From: Gammaproteobacteria bacterium
Lineage (GTDB): Bacteria; Pseudomonadota; Gammaproteobacteria; Ga0077554; Ga007554
Length of the DNA stretch: 64,000 nucleotides
Assembly (NCBI GenBank): GCA_040183005.1
Contig: JAMPIW010000004.1
Span: 177,883-241,882 of the forward strand
Direction: 5' to 3'
Shown here piece by piece: positions 1 through 9,727 of this stretch (position 1 is its first letter; each line of letters begins with the position of its first letter). Below the pieces are notes generated by a model. The model ran no database searches. It was given only the letters and a program-made list of their open reading frames with translations, and was not told the DNA's origin. A program made the translations under genes and the position numbers.

Positions 1-197
1 ATCGCGCCGTCGCTCTTCTTTATCTCGGCAAGCACGCCATCTTGCGGTGCGCCGATTTCGAGCACTACCTTGTCGGTTTCAAGGTCAATGAGATTTTCAT
101 CGCGGCGGACAAATTCGCCCACTTTTTTATGCCACCGCACCAGCGTGCCTTCCGTTATGGATTCCGACAATACAGGTACTTTCACTTCGATCAGCAT
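1..197 (-). CDS. sucB: Dihydrolipoyllysine succinyltransferase E2, N-terminal part (runs off left edge)
   Basis: Only the first 65 codons are present, beginning with ATG at 197 preceded by a GGAG ribosome binding site. The translation opens with MLIEVKVPVLSESITEG and contains DLETDKVVLE, the lipoyl-attachment turn whose lysine carries lipoamide. This is the N-terminal lipoyl domain of a 2-oxo acid dehydrogenase E2. The gene lies 10 bases downstream of sucA on the same strand, so the substrate is taken to be 2-oxoglutarate (TCA cycle, cytoplasm) rather than pyruvate. The catalytic core is outside the window. Confidence 0.93.
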   Translation of the reverse strand, partial: MLIEVKVPVLSESITEGTLVRWHKKVGEFVRRDENLIDLETDKVVLEIGAPQDGVLAEIKKSDGA

Positions 198-207
198 AAA
201 TACTCCA

Positions 208-3057
208 TCAAGCAATGCGTTTCTTTTCTGCCACGGTATTTTTTGAAAATTCCAGCGCTGTATTAATCAGTTGGGTTTGTTGTTCCAAATGCTTGCTCAA
301 ATAGCCTTCGGCGGGGGCGGAATAACTCGGTCGTCCGGCATAGCTCAAGGTCTGTTTGGGCTGGAGGTGTTCGCGCAGGCAGTGTTGCATATAATTCCAC
401 GCGCCTTGGTTCTCGGGCTCTTCCTGGCACCATACCACCTCGCGCGCCTTGCGGAAACGGCCAAGCTCCTGACGCAGCTCATCCGTGGGCAAGGGATGGA
501 GCTGCTCAATACGGATGATGGCGATATCGTCGATCTTGCGCGTGCGGCGCACCTCCAGCAGCTCATAATATATCTTGCCGCTGCATACCACGACGCGTTT
601 TACTGTGTTCACATCAAGGGTGTCGCATTCACCTATCACGTTTTTGAAACCGGAGGTGGCAAGCTCCTCCAAGCGAGAGGTGGCCAGCTTGTGCCGCAGC
701 AAGTTCTTGGGTGTCATGACGATGAGTGGCTTGCGGTAAGGCCGCAGCATCTGGCGCCGCAGCAGGTGAAATATCTGCGCAGGCGTGGACGGCACACAAA
801 CCTGCATGTTGTCATGCGAGCAAAGTTGCAGATAGCGTTCGAGCCGGGCGGAAGAATGTTCCGGCCCCTGGCCGTCATAGCCATGCGGGAGAAACAGTGT
901 GAGGCCGCACAAACGCCCCCATTTGACTTCGCCGGAGCTGATGAATTGATCGATGACCACCTGCGCGCCGTTGGCAAAATCGCCAAACTGTGCCTCCCAT
1001 ATCACCAATGACTCAGGCGAGGCTGTCGCATAGCCATATTCGAATCCGAGCACGGCCTCTTCAGACAGCAAGGAGTCGATGACGATAAAGTGCTGTGCCT
1101 GATTATCCGCCATGTGTTGCAGAGGCACATACGTGCTGCCATCCTCCTGATGGTGCAGCACGGCATGGCGATGAAAGAATGTGCCGCGGCCGCTGTCCTG
1201 CCCGGAAATCCGCACTGGATACCCGCTCTTGAGCAGAGTGGCATAGGCCAGGGTTTCTGCAAAACCCCAGTCCATCGGCAGTTTGCCGGTGGACATGTCG
1301 TGCCGGTCTGTCATGATCTTGGCCACTCGCGGATGTAACTTGAAATCATCAGGCAGTTGCAGTAGTTGCTCTGAAAGCATCCTGATTTCATCCGTGGACA
1401 CGCGGGTATCTGTGGGGTGTTGCCAGTGCTTCCCCAAATAAGGCGTCCAGTTCACCGCGTATTGATTGTCCACGCCAGCGTGAATCTCCCGCGCCACGCT
1501 GCGGCCTTCATCCAGGGCAGTCCTGTAATCGGCGACCATGGCCTCGGCTTCATGCGCGGTGATTGCGCTTTCACCGATCAGGCGTTCGGCATAGAGCTTG
1601 GCCACCCGCGGGTGCTGATGGATCTTCCGATACATGAGGGGTTGCGTCACCGCCGGCTCGTCGGCCTCGTTATGCCCATGGCGGCGGTAACACACCAGGT
1701 CGATCACCACATCGCGGTTAAATTGCATGCGATAGTCGAGTGCCAGGTGAGTGACATAGGTCACCGCTTCGGGATCATCGCCATTAACATGAAAGATCGG
1801 TGCCTGCACCATCCGCGCCACATCCGTGCAATACACACTGGAGCGGGCATCATGGGGATCGCTCATGGTAAAGCCGATCTGGTTGTTGATAATGATATGC
1901 ACGGTGCCGCCAGTGGTATAACCGCGAGCCTGCGACATATTCAAGGTTTCCATCACCACGCCCTGCCCGGCAAAGGCGGCGTCACCGTGAATCAATACCG
2001 GCAACACCTGATTGCCCGCAAGATCCCTGCGCCGGTGCTGGCGGGCGCGTACCGAGCCTTCCACAACCGGATCGACGATTTCCAGGTGCGAAGGATTAAA
2101 GGCCAGCGCCACATGCACCGCCCCGCCAGGTGTGCTGATATCGGAGGAGAATCCCTGGTGATATTTCACATCGCCGCAGGAATGCCTGCTGGTGAGATCG
2201 CACTTGCCCTCGAATTCCATGAACAGATCCCTGGGTGATTTGCCCATGATATTCACCAGCACATTAAGGCGGCCGCGGTGCGCCATGCCTATCACCACCT
2301 CTCGCACGTTTTGTCCGCCCGCACGCTGGATGACCTCATGCAGCAAGGGAATGAGGCTTTCCCCGCCTTCCAGGGAAAATCTTTTTTGACCAACGTATTT
2401 GGAGTGCAGGTATTGTTCAATGCCATCGGCAGCGGTGAGCCTTTCCAGAATCCGCCTCTTGAACTCGGGTGAAAGCTCCGGCTGGCCGTGACTGTTCTCC
2501 AGGCGTTTTTGTATCCAGCGTTTTTGTTCTGTATCGGTGATATGCATATAGTCGGCACCGATGTGCCCGCAGTAGATCTCCTGCAAGCGTTGCAGGATGT
2601 CGCGCAACGTGGCCTGGGCAGGACCTTCCAGGGAGCCGGTACTGAAAAGGGTGTTCATGTCGGCTTCTGTGAGGCTGTGAAAGGCAAGATCGAGATCTGG
2701 CAACGGGACGTGTTCGGTCAGGCCCAGCGGTTCAACATCGGCCTGTTGGTGCCCGCGCACGCGGTAGGCATCGATGAGTTGCAGCACGGCGACTTGCTTG
2801 CCGACCTGCTCCGCCACTGAATGGTCAGGCGCTGCCCTCTTGGCTACCCCTTTGGAGTGCTGGATAAACATGTGGCGGATGGCTTCGTGATCGGGTTCCT
2901 GGAACGCCGCCGCGGCGAACGGCTGCAAACCCTCAAAATAGTGCCGCCATGCCGGATCGATGGAGGCCGGATCGTTCAGGAAGCGGCGATAAATCTCTTC
3001 GACAAAGCCGGCGTTGCCTGCATAAAGGTAACTGTTATCCGAATCCTGATTCGCCAT
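208..3057 (-). CDS. sucA: 2-oxoglutarate dehydrogenase E1 component
   Basis: A 949-residue thiamine-diphosphate enzyme that decarboxylates 2-oxoglutarate and passes the succinyl group to the E2 lipoamide. The length is normal for proteobacterial SucA (about 930-950). The N-terminus (MANQDSDNSYLYAGNAGFVEEIYRRFL, quoted in part) is the E2-binding segment of this family. GMAHRGRLNVLVN (near residue 260) and HGDAAFAGQGVV are conserved E1o active-site segments, and the C-terminal part has the transketolase pyrimidine-binding fold. It is followed at 10 bases by sucB, forming the usual sucAB operon; no sdh genes are in view. Many open frames on the opposite strand are only shadows of this GC-rich gene. 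Confidence 0.98.
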   Translation of the reverse strand: MANQDSDNSYLYAGNAGFVEEIYRRFLNDPASIDPAWRHYFEGLQPFAAAAFQEPDHEAIRHMFIQHSKGVAKRAAPDHSVAEQVGKQVAVLQLIDAYRVRGHQQADVEPLGLTEHVPLPDLDLAFHSLTEADMNTLFSTGSLEGPAQATLRDILQRLQEIYCGHIGADYMHITDTEQKRWIQKRLENSHGQPELSPEFKRRILERLTAADGIEQYLHSKYVGQKRFSLEGGESLIPLLHEVIQRAGGQNVREVVIGMAHRGRLNVLVNIMGKSPRDLFMEFEGKCDLTSRHSCGDVKYHQGFSSDISTPGGAVHVALAFNPSHLEIVDPVVEGSVRARQHRRRDLAGNQVLPVLIHGDAAFAGQGVVMETLNMSQARGYTTGGTVHIIINNQIGFTMSDPHDARSSVYCTDVARMVQAPIFHVNGDDPEAVTYVTHLALDYRMQFNRDVVIDLVCYRRHGHNEADEPAVTQPLMYRKIHQHPRVAKLYAERLIGESAITAHEAEAMVADYRTALDEGRSVAREIHAGVDNQYAVNWTPYLGKHWQHPTDTRVSTDEIRMLSEQLLQLPDDFKLHPRVAKIMTDRHDMSTGKLPMDWGFAETLAYATLLKSGYPVRISGQDSGRGTFFHRHAVLHHQEDGSTYVPLQHMADNQAQHFIVIDSLLSEEAVLGFEYGYATASPESLVIWEAQFGDFANGAQVVIDQFISSGEVKWGRLCGLTLFLPHGYDGQGPEHSSARLERYLQLCSHDNMQVCVPSTPAQIFHLLRRQMLRPYRKPLIVMTPKNLLRHKLATSRLEELATSGFKNVIGECDTLDVNTVKRVVVCSGKIYYELLEVRRTRKIDDIAIIRIEQLHPLPTDELRQELGRFRKAREVVWCQEEPENQGAWNYMQHCLREHLQPKQTLSYAGRPSYSAPAEGYLSKHLEQQTQLINTALEFSKNTVAEKKRIA

Positions 3058-3147
3058 GTCCTGGTATAGCCTTTCTTGTGTTAAGAAAACCCCGTCACTA
3101 CTTTTTCGCCCGCTTGCCTCATTAACTTTAATGGCTGCGCCAATTCC

Positions 3148-3486
3148 CTATTGCGAAGCCAGCTCATTTTCCAGTTTGAGGGTATGTTTTTTGGTCAGAT
3201 CCAGAAAGAGCCCGGTATTACCTATATCCTCGTAGATAGGGTCACCCTGGTCATCCTCGGCGATCACGCGATTGCCCGGCACATAAGGCAGCGCCGCCTC
3301 CAGTTCGTCCAGCGCTGCGGACAGCAAATTGGTGATAATCTGCGTCTCCGTGACAGCCGGGTACATCTCCGCCAGTGCCGCAATCCGTGCAGCATCGTGT
3401 ATCGGAAGCCTGACATGATGTTCTTGTGCGGCAAATTTGGCGTGAGGGGCGGTTTCCCACTCTGTTATCAAGTTCTTAATCTTCAT
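3148..3486 (-). CDS. Small conserved protein between sucA and uvrD, function unknown
   Basis: 112 residues, soluble and acidic, with no signal peptide or membrane segment. The N-terminus MKIKNLITEW is followed by HHVRLPIHDAARIAALAEMY, and the middle is helical with LLSAALDELEAALPYVPG. From memory, proteins of this kind are common in gammaproteobacteria and are often labelled 'type 1 pili tip component', a name for which I see no support. The HDAARIAALAEMYP segment could form a ribbon-helix-helix or similar small DNA- or protein-binding fold, but this is a guess. A GGAGAA-type ribosome binding site lies just upstream of the ATG at 3486. Confidence 0.75.
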   Translation of the reverse strand: MKIKNLITEWETAPHAKFAAQEHHVRLPIHDAARIAALAEMYPAVTETQIITNLLSAALDELEAALPYVPGNRVIAEDDQGDPIYEDIGNTGLFLDLTKKHTLKLENELASQ

Positions 3487-3515
3487 TTGAAGTTCTCCTT
3501 GATGCTGGCAATATC

Positions 3516-3800
3516 TGAACCTAATAACGGCAGTTGACCGCTTTTTTGGGCGGTTAGCAATATGTTTTTGAACGGGTTCTTTATATTTTGCGAGTTCATC
3601 TTTCTGGTGAGCCCGCTACGGAGCGGATTGCACGGTTTTCAGTGCGCATGGCAGCGTTGCAACTCCTTGGAATGGCATTGCCACCTTCACGGTGGAACAA
3701 CCATTCCGCGTCGTTGCGCCTCATTGTGCCCTTCACGGGTATGCCCTGCACCCCGAAAACCGCACACCCCACCCCGTCCAACTGCCGTTTTTAGGTTGAA
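3516..3800. repeat. MITE-like element with terminal inverted repeats, copy 1
   Basis: The left end (3516-3539) reads GAACCTAATAACGGCAGTTG and the right end (3776-3800) is its near-perfect reverse complement, sharing ACCTAAAAACGGCAGTTG. The interior is non-coding and contains a hairpin made from GGAATGG and CCATTCC around 3671-3707. The element fills the gap between the small gene at 3148 and uvrD. A second element with similar ends lies at 18798-18985, and single end-like motifs occur at 6008 and 9356. No transposase is encoded; an open frame inside (3596-3781) is not convincing. Confidence 0.7.
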
Positions 3801-3853
3801 ATGGTATCAGAGTCTTTCAAAATATGACCCATCGAATCTGGTAGAATTCAATT

Positions 3854-6001
3854 ATGGACGTTTCTTATATTCTCGATGACCTTAACGATGCCCAGCGCGA
3901 GGCCGTGGCCGCGCCTCCCGGCCATCTGCTGATACTGGCTGGCGCGGGCAGCGGCAAGACGCGCGTGCTGGTGCACCGCATGGCGTGGTTGATTGGCGTG
4001 GAGGATGTCTCGCCACACAGTATCCTGGCGGTGACCTTTACAAATAAGGCCGCTACGGAAATGCGGGGACGCATTGAACAGATGCTCAATCTCTCGGCGG
4101 GCGGGCTGTGGGTGGGCACGTTTCATGGTCTGGCGCACCGCCTGCTGCGTACCCACTGGCGTGAGGCGGGTCTGCCGCAGGCGTTTCAAATTCTCGATAG
4201 CGACGATCAATACCGCGTGGTGCGCCGCATCATCAAGGCGCTGGAACTGGACGAGGCGCGCTGGCCACCCAAGCAGGCGCAGTGGTTCATCAACGGCCGC
4301 AAGGACGAGGGCCTGCGTCCGCATCACATCCCGGACAATGGCGACCCCTTCACGCGCCAGATGGTCCGCATCTACCAAGCTTACGAGGAGACCTGTCAGC
4401 GAGGCGGGATGGTGGATTTCGCCGAACTGCTGCTGCGCGCGCTGGAAATGTGGCAGAAGCACCCCGAGGTGCTCGCCCACTACCGGCAGCGCTTCCGCCA
4501 TGTCCTGGTGGATGAGTTTCAGGACACCAATGCCATCCAGTATGCCTGGATCAAGCTGCTCGCCGGGGACACCGGCAAGCTGTTCATCGTCGGCGACGAC
4601 GACCAGTCGATCTACGGCTGGCGCGGAGCGCGCGTCGAGAATCTCCAGAGCTTTAGTGAAGATTTCCCCTCCACCCGCGTGCTGCGTCTGGAGCAGAACT
4701 ACCGCTCCACTGGCGTGATTCTCGCTGCCGCCAATGCCCTGATCACTAACAACCAGGGCCGCCTTGGCAAGAATCTGTGGACTGCGGGTGAGCAGGGTGA
4801 GCCGATCCAGTTTTATACCGCCTTTAATGACCTCGACGAGGCGCGTTTCATCGTGGAGCGCATCCGGCAGTGGGTGGAGCAGGGCAATGCGCGCCGCGAG
4901 GCAGCGCTGCTATATCGCTCCAACGCGCAGTCGCGGGTGCTGGAGGAGGCGCTGCTGAGCGCCGGGATGCCTTATCGGGTGTACGGCGGCCTGCGTTTTT
5001 TCGAACGCGCCGAGATCAAGGACGCACTGGCCTACCTGCGCCTGATCGCCAACCGCGAGGATGACAGCTCATTTGAACGGGTGGTGAACACGCCCACGCG
5101 TGGCATTGGTGAGCGTGGCTTGGGGCTGGTGCGCGACCATGCCCGGCAACATAACACCTCGATGTGGCAGGCGGCGCACGGCGCAGGTGCCAAAGCTGTT
5201 GCCGCCTTCATCGAACTCATCGAACGGCTCGCGTGCGATACGGAAGGATTTGCGCTCGCCGAGCAGGTTGAGCATGTGGTGGCGCGCAGCGGCCTGCTTG
5301 ACCATTACCGCAAGGAAAAGAGCGAAAAGGGAGAGGCGCGGGTCGAAAATCTGGAAGAGCTGGTCAACGCGGCGCGTCAGTTCCAGTACGACGCGGATTC
5401 CGGCATGACGCCGCTCCAGGCGTTCCTCTCGCACGCCGCGCTGGAGGCGGGCGAGGGCCAAGGCAATGCCTGGGATGATTGTGTGCAGCTCATGACCCTG
5501 CATTCGGCCAAGGGGCTGGAATTCCCGCTGGTGTTTCTGTGCGGCATGGAAGAGGGCCTGTTCCCGCACCAGATGTCCGCCCAGGAGCCGGGACGGCTGG
5601 AGGAGGAGCGTCGCTTGTGCTATGTGGGCATCACCCGCGCGCGCAAACACCTGTTCCTGACCTGTGCCGAGCGGCGCCGCCTGCATGGCACGGAAGCCTA
5701 TCCACAGCCCTCGCGGTTTATCGGCGAAATCCCCGCCGAACTGTTGCGCGAGGTTCGTCCACGCGCTTCCGTTACCCGTCCTCTCTCCGCCGGCGGCTAT
5801 GCCGGTCACCGCATGGATGAACCTCCCACCGACGCACTGATTCGCCCGCGCCTGGGTAGCCGCGTAACGCACGGCAAATTCGGCGAGGGCGTCATCCTTG
5901 GCTACGAAGGTCAGGGCGAACACGCTCGCGTACAGGTCAATTTCAAGCATACCGGCAGCAAGTGGCTGGTGATGGCGTATGCCAACCTGCAAGTGGCTTA
6001 G
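3854..6001 (+). CDS. uvrD: DNA helicase II (UvrD/PcrA)
   Basis: 715 residues, superfamily 1A 3'-5' helicase acting in nucleotide excision and mismatch repair. Motifs in order: Q motif LNDAQREAV (10-18), Walker A LAGAGSGKT (28-36), motif Ia TFTNKAA, motif II VDEFQDTN, motif III GDDDQSIYGWRGA, motif IV EQNYRS, motif V TLHSAKGLEFPLVF and motif VI VGITRARK. The C-terminal GSRVTHGKFGEGVI segment is the UvrD Tudor-like RNA-polymerase-binding domain. The start at 3854 gives the standard N-terminus. It stands alone between two repeat elements. Confidence 0.97.
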   Translation: MDVSYILDDLNDAQREAVAAPPGHLLILAGAGSGKTRVLVHRMAWLIGVEDVSPHSILAVTFTNKAATEMRGRIEQMLNLSAGGLWVGTFHGLAHRLLRTHWREAGLPQAFQILDSDDQYRVVRRIIKALELDEARWPPKQAQWFINGRKDEGLRPHHIPDNGDPFTRQMVRIYQAYEETCQRGGMVDFAELLLRALEMWQKHPEVLAHYRQRFRHVLVDEFQDTNAIQYAWIKLLAGDTGKLFIVGDDDQSIYGWRGARVENLQSFSEDFPSTRVLRLEQNYRSTGVILAAANALITNNQGRLGKNLWTAGEQGEPIQFYTAFNDLDEARFIVERIRQWVEQGNARREAALLYRSNAQSRVLEEALLSAGMPYRVYGGLRFFERAEIKDALAYLRLIANREDDSSFERVVNTPTRGIGERGLGLVRDHARQHNTSMWQAAHGAGAKAVAAFIELIERLACDTEGFALAEQVEHVVARSGLLDHYRKEKSEKGEARVENLEELVNAARQFQYDADSGMTPLQAFLSHAALEAGEGQGNAWDDCVQLMTLHSAKGLEFPLVFLCGMEEGLFPHQMSAQEPGRLEEERRLCYVGITRARKHLFLTCAERRRLHGTEAYPQPSRFIGEIPAELLREVRPRASVTRPLSAGGYAGHRMDEPPTDALIRPRLGSRVTHGKFGEGVILGYEGQGEHARVQVNFKHTGSKWLVMAYANLQVA

Positions 6002-6007
6002 GCGCCT

Positions 6008-6176
6008 AATGCTAAAAACGGCCACTCACTACAGTGTGTGCAGAGAATGCAGAGGAAAAACAAAAGCTTGATAAGGTGTGCTGTGTCCCCTGCTGGGAAG
6101 ATGTGTTTGTTGCGCTACCCCTCAGAATTTCTTTGCGTCCTCGGCGTTCTCTGCGGTTCAATAGCTTCTTTCTAGA
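6008..6176. repeat. Intergenic repeat with inverted internal similarity
   Basis: The 275-base gap between uvrD and pilS begins with GCTAAAAACGGCCACTCACT (6011-6030), an end-like motif of the elements at 3516 and 18798. GCAGAGAATGCAGAGG on the left is matched in inverted orientation by CCTCGGCGTTCTCTGC on the right. Repeats of the type 'CCGCAGAGAACGC' are, from memory, widespread in proteobacterial intergenic regions. The rest of the gap (6177-6276) holds the pilS upstream region; I see no clear promoter in it. Confidence 0.45.
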
Positions 6177-6276
6177 ATAATTCGCCAATGTACTGGAACC
6201 CTTTAGAGTATTAACCTTCTGGCCGATACAATTCCAGTAACAACGGAATTCATCTACCCTAAAGGGCACAAAAGGA

Positions 6277-7920
6277 ATGCTCGCCAGGACGCTCGACCAG
6301 CACCCTAATGCGCACACACCAGCGGATACTGTCAGCCAGGGTTTTTCCAACACCTGGCGGCTGTTGCATCTGCTGAATATCTATCGCGTTGCGATTGCCA
6401 CTCTGTTTGTCATCCTACCCTGGGCCGGTGCTGAAATAAGGCTGCTGGGCGATGTGGCCCCCGCGCTATTTTCGACTGTGAGCGCGGCGTACCTGATATT
6501 CGGCATCAGCAGCGTTGTGGCCACCCGCTGGCGCTGGCCTGCCTTTAAGGCTCAGGTTTTCACACAGGTATTGGTGGATATCCTTGCCATCACGTTGATC
6601 ATGCACGCCAGCGGGGGTGTCGGCAGCGGGCTGGGCATGCTGTTGTTGATCGCCATTGCCGGCGGCGGTATTTTGATGCCGGGACGCACCGCGATTCTGT
6701 TCGCCGCCACGGCCACGCTGGCCGTACTCGCCGAACAGATATACGCCCAGGTGGCATTCACTCCCTCTTTGCCCAACTACACACAGGCCGGTCTGCTGGG
6801 CGCGACGTTTTTCGCCACGGCACTTTTGACGCACGTGCTGGCCCGACGCATCCGCGACACGGAGAACCTGGCGGCGCAGCGTGGGGTTGATCTGGCGAAT
6901 ATGCAACAGCTCACCGAGTACATCATTCAGCGCATGCAAACCGGCGTGCTCGTTGTCGATGCGCAGGAAAAAGTGCGCCTGATGAATGAATCGGCGCGAC
7001 ATCTGCTGGATGTCCCCGCCGCCAAGGCCGCAAACCCGATGCTTGAGCAGATTTCTCCTGTGCTTGCCGGTCAATTACATGTCTGGCGGGCCTATCCCGA
7101 AGAGGAGCCGCATACCTTCCGCCCCAACGCGACTGCCGCCGCTCTGTTGCCGCGCTTTGCGCGCATGGAAACAGGCCCGTCCTCGGGTATCCTCGTTTTT
7201 CTGGAAGATACCGCTGTGATGGCACAACAGGCGCAGCAGATGAAGCTGGCCTCACTAGGCCGGCTCACCGCCAGTATCGCTCATGAAATACGCAATCCGC
7301 TGGGCGCTATCAGCCACGCCGGTCAACTGCTTGCTGAGTCTCCCGCCCTGGATAAAAACGATGTGCGTCTTACACAGATCATCAGCGAACAATCGCAACG
7401 CGTGAATGCGATCATCGAGAACGTGATGCAACTCAGCCGCCGTGATCGTTCCCGTCCGCAGGAGTTTGCCCTTAAACCCTGGCTGGAGCGGTTTGCCGAG
7501 GAATTTCGGGCCAGCGAGAATATCTCAGCGGAATGGCTGGGCATCGATATAGACCCACCGTATGTCGAAGTTCGTATTGATCCCAGCCAGTTGCACCAGA
7601 TTCTTTGGAATCTGTGCGAGAATGCGTTGCGCCATAGCGCCGATCGCCCACAAGTTGAATTGCGTGGTGGTCTGGTGCCAGAGAGCCATGTCCCCTTTCT
7701 TGAGGTGCTCGACAGCGGCCCTGGTATCACAGCAGATGCCGCCGAACACATCTTCGAGCCCTTCTTTACTACCAACCCCAAGGGCACCGGCCTGGGACTG
7801 TATATTTCCCGTGAACTATGCGAATGCAACCAGGCACGCCTTAATTACCGCGCACGGACGAACGGCGGGAGCTGTTTTCGTATCACCTTTGCCGACCCCC
7901 GGCGCAGACAGGTAGCTTAG
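6277..7920 (+). CDS. pilS: Type IV pilus sensor histidine kinase PilS
   Basis: 547 residues. The N-terminal 190 residues carry about six membrane helices, as in PilS. A PAS-type segment follows (YIIQRMQTGVLVVDAQEKVRLMN, quoted in part), then the HisKA H-box SIAHEIRNPLGAISHAGQ with the phospho-accepting His at residue 336, and an ATPase domain with NLCENALRHS, DSGPGI and GTGLGLYISRELCE. The ending CECNQARLNY is typical of PilS. It phosphorylates PilR to control pilin transcription from sigma-54 promoters. pilR starts 1 base after the stop, so the two are co-transcribed. The ATG at 6277 has an AAAGGG motif about 10 bases upstream. Confidence 0.93.
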   Translation: MLARTLDQHPNAHTPADTVSQGFSNTWRLLHLLNIYRVAIATLFVILPWAGAEIRLLGDVAPALFSTVSAAYLIFGISSVVATRWRWPAFKAQVFTQVLVDILAITLIMHASGGVGSGLGMLLLIAIAGGGILMPGRTAILFAATATLAVLAEQIYAQVAFTPSLPNYTQAGLLGATFFATALLTHVLARRIRDTENLAAQRGVDLANMQQLTEYIIQRMQTGVLVVDAQEKVRLMNESARHLLDVPAAKAANPMLEQISPVLAGQLHVWRAYPEEEPHTFRPNATAAALLPRFARMETGPSSGILVFLEDTAVMAQQAQQMKLASLGRLTASIAHEIRNPLGAISHAGQLLAESPALDKNDVRLTQIISEQSQRVNAIIENVMQLSRRDRSRPQEFALKPWLERFAEEFRASENISAEWLGIDIDPPYVEVRIDPSQLHQILWNLCENALRHSADRPQVELRGGLVPESHVPFLEVLDSGPGITADAAEHIFEPFFTTNPKGTGLGLYISRELCECNQARLNYRARTNGGSCFRITFADPRRRQVA

Positions 7921-7921
7921 A

Positions 7922-9292
7922 ATGACCCGCCACCTCGCCCTGGTCGTAGATGACGAACCGGATATCCGTGAACTGCTCGAACTCACGCTCGGGCGCATGG
8001 AGATCGATACCTTTGCCGCAGAAAACCTGACGCAGGCGCGCGCCTTGTTGGCCCAGCACTCTTTTGACCTCTGCCTGACTGACATGCGCCTGCCGGACGG
8101 CAGCGGTATGGAGCTGGTGGAGTATATCCAGAAAAACCATGTCAGCCTGCCGGTCGCGGTAATCACCGCCCACGGAAGCATGGAGATGGCCATTAGCGCA
8201 CTCAAGGCCGGGGCGTTCGATTTCGTCTCCAAGCCAGTGGATTTGCATGTGCTGCGCACGCTGGTCACCGCCGCGCTGAAATTGTCCGAACAGTCCGCCC
8301 CGTCTGGGGGATATACGGGCGTCCGGGAACGGCGTTCACGGCATATTCTGCTCGGTGACTCCGCCCCCATGCAGGCAATCCGCGCCACGATCGCCAAGCT
8401 GGCACGCAGCCAGGCGCCGGTTTATATCAGCGGGGAATCAGGGACGGGGAAGGAGTTGATCGCACACCTCATCCATGACAAAGGACCACGCGCCGACGGT
8501 CTCTTCGTGCCGGTCAACTGCGGTGCCATCCCCGAGCACCTCATGGAAAGCGAATTCTTCGGCCATAAAAAGGGTAGTTTCACAGGCGCTGGAAGCGACA
8601 AGGACGGTCTGTTCCAGGCGGCCCATGGCGGCACCCTGTTTCTCGATGAGGTCGCCGACTTGCCGCTGCACATGCAGGTCAAACTGCTGCGTGCCATCCA
8701 GGAAAAGGCTGTGCGGCCCGTTGGCGCGCAAAAAGAGGCGCCCATAGACGTGCGCATTCTGTGCGCCACCCACAAAAACCTCGCCGCACTGGTGAAGGAA
8801 GGAGCATTCCGCGAAGATCTCTACTATCGCCTCAACGTCATCGAACTGCATGCCCCCAGCCTGCGCGAGCGCCGCGAGGACATCCCACTTTTAGCGGAGC
8901 ATGTACTGAACCGTCTCGTCCCGCCAGGGACGGCCATCCCTGCTTTGAGCCAAAATGCACATCAGGCGCTGAGCGGCTATTCCTTTCCCGGTAATGTGCG
9001 CGAGCTGGAAAACATCCTGGAGCGTGCCATTACCCTGTGCGAGGGCAATGCCATCCAGGTGACTGACCTCCATCTGCCCCGTACTCGCGAACCGGAAATC
9101 CCTGAGCCAACCGCACCGCCTACCTCGACTACCGCTCCCCTGCCCCTAGCACCCTATCTCGACACCATCGAGAAAGACACCATCATGAAGGCCCTGGAAC
9201 AAACCCGTTACAACAAAACCGCCGCCGCCAAAGTGCTCGGCATCACCTTCCGCGCACTGCGATATCGGCTGAAGAAATTGGGCATGGAGTAA
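7922..9292 (+). CDS. pilR: Sigma-54-dependent response regulator PilR
   Basis: 456 residues in NtrC architecture. The receiver domain has VVDDEPDIREL, phospho-acceptor Asp54 in LTDMRLPDGSG and the lysine in SKPVD. The AAA+ domain has Walker A GESGTGKE near residue 172, KKGSFTGAGSDKDGLF as the sigma-54 contact loop (GSFTGA instead of GAFTGA, as I recall for PilR proteins) and Walker B GTLFLDEVADLP. A Fis-type helix-turn-helix ends the protein (NKTAAAKVLGITFRALRYRL). It activates pilA and related genes with RpoN; no pilA lies in this window. Confidence 0.94.
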   Translation: MTRHLALVVDDEPDIRELLELTLGRMEIDTFAAENLTQARALLAQHSFDLCLTDMRLPDGSGMELVEYIQKNHVSLPVAVITAHGSMEMAISALKAGAFDFVSKPVDLHVLRTLVTAALKLSEQSAPSGGYTGVRERRSRHILLGDSAPMQAIRATIAKLARSQAPVYISGESGTGKELIAHLIHDKGPRADGLFVPVNCGAIPEHLMESEFFGHKKGSFTGAGSDKDGLFQAAHGGTLFLDEVADLPLHMQVKLLRAIQEKAVRPVGAQKEAPIDVRILCATHKNLAALVKEGAFREDLYYRLNVIELHAPSLRERREDIPLLAEHVLNRLVPPGTAIPALSQNAHQALSGYSFPGNVRELENILERAITLCEGNAIQVTDLHLPRTREPEIPEPTAPPTSTTAPLPLAPYLDTIEKDTIMKALEQTRYNKTAAAKVLGITFRALRYRLKKLGME

Positions 9293-9355
9293 TTTGAGGG
9301 GGTCGTTGTTTTACAGTGCTTGCTGGCTTATGGTCCAATCATATGGTTTTGGATA

Positions 9356-9378
9356 AACCTAAAAACGGCGATTCACCG
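9356..9378. repeat. Isolated end-like motif of the MITE-like family
   Basis: AACCTAAAAACGGCGATTCA followed by CCG resembles the terminal repeat of the element at 3516 (ACCTAAAAACGGCAGTTG). It abuts the 5' truncation point of the IS3 transposase remnant, so it may mark where an element or recombination cut the IS. Confidence 0.4.
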
Positions 9379-9384
9379 TATGCG

Positions 9385-9612
9385 TCCAGGCGCGGAAACT
9401 GTTACGACAATGCGCCGATGGCGAGCTTCTGGGGGAGTCTAAAGAATGAACTGGTGCATCACCGGCGATATGCCACCCGTGCAGAGGCAGAAGCCTCCAT
9501 CCGGGAGTACATCGAGATTTTTTATAATCGCCAAAGGCGTCACTCGCGCCTTGGCTATGTTGCCCCGGCTGTGTTTGCGGATAATTTCATCAAACAACAG
9601 GCCGGCGCTTGA
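9385..9612 (+). pseudogene. IS3-family transposase C-terminal remnant
   Basis: From SRRGNCYDNAPMASFWGSLK to the stop the translation matches the end of the DDE integrase domain of IS3-family OrfB. It includes the catalytic-Glu segment (FWGSLKNELVHH) and the tail FYNRQRRHSRLGYVAP. About 75 codons remain of a roughly 280-codon protein; the catalytic Asp residues and the whole of OrfA are missing. The frame extends upstream to 9316, but those residues do not look like a transposase. It is a dead fragment lying between pilR and the SNF2 gene. Confidence 0.88.
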
Positions 9613-9727
9613 AGCGGGTATGTCCGTTATTGACAGGACACCTCAGGTTATTGTTGGCTTTAAAAAGCCAGCATCATGAAGAAGCTTCGCGCCACATGGT
9701 CAAGCTCAATAATCACCTCATCGCCTG

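Noticed and set aside
271..1011. Long open frame opposite sucA (also 1417-2238)
   Set aside because: Lies fully antisense to a certain gene, has no family motifs, and is expected from the codon bias of GC-rich DNA.
3596..3781. 61-codon minus-strand frame inside the MITE-like element
   Set aside because: Sequence follows the palindromic repeat; no start signal and no homology recognised.
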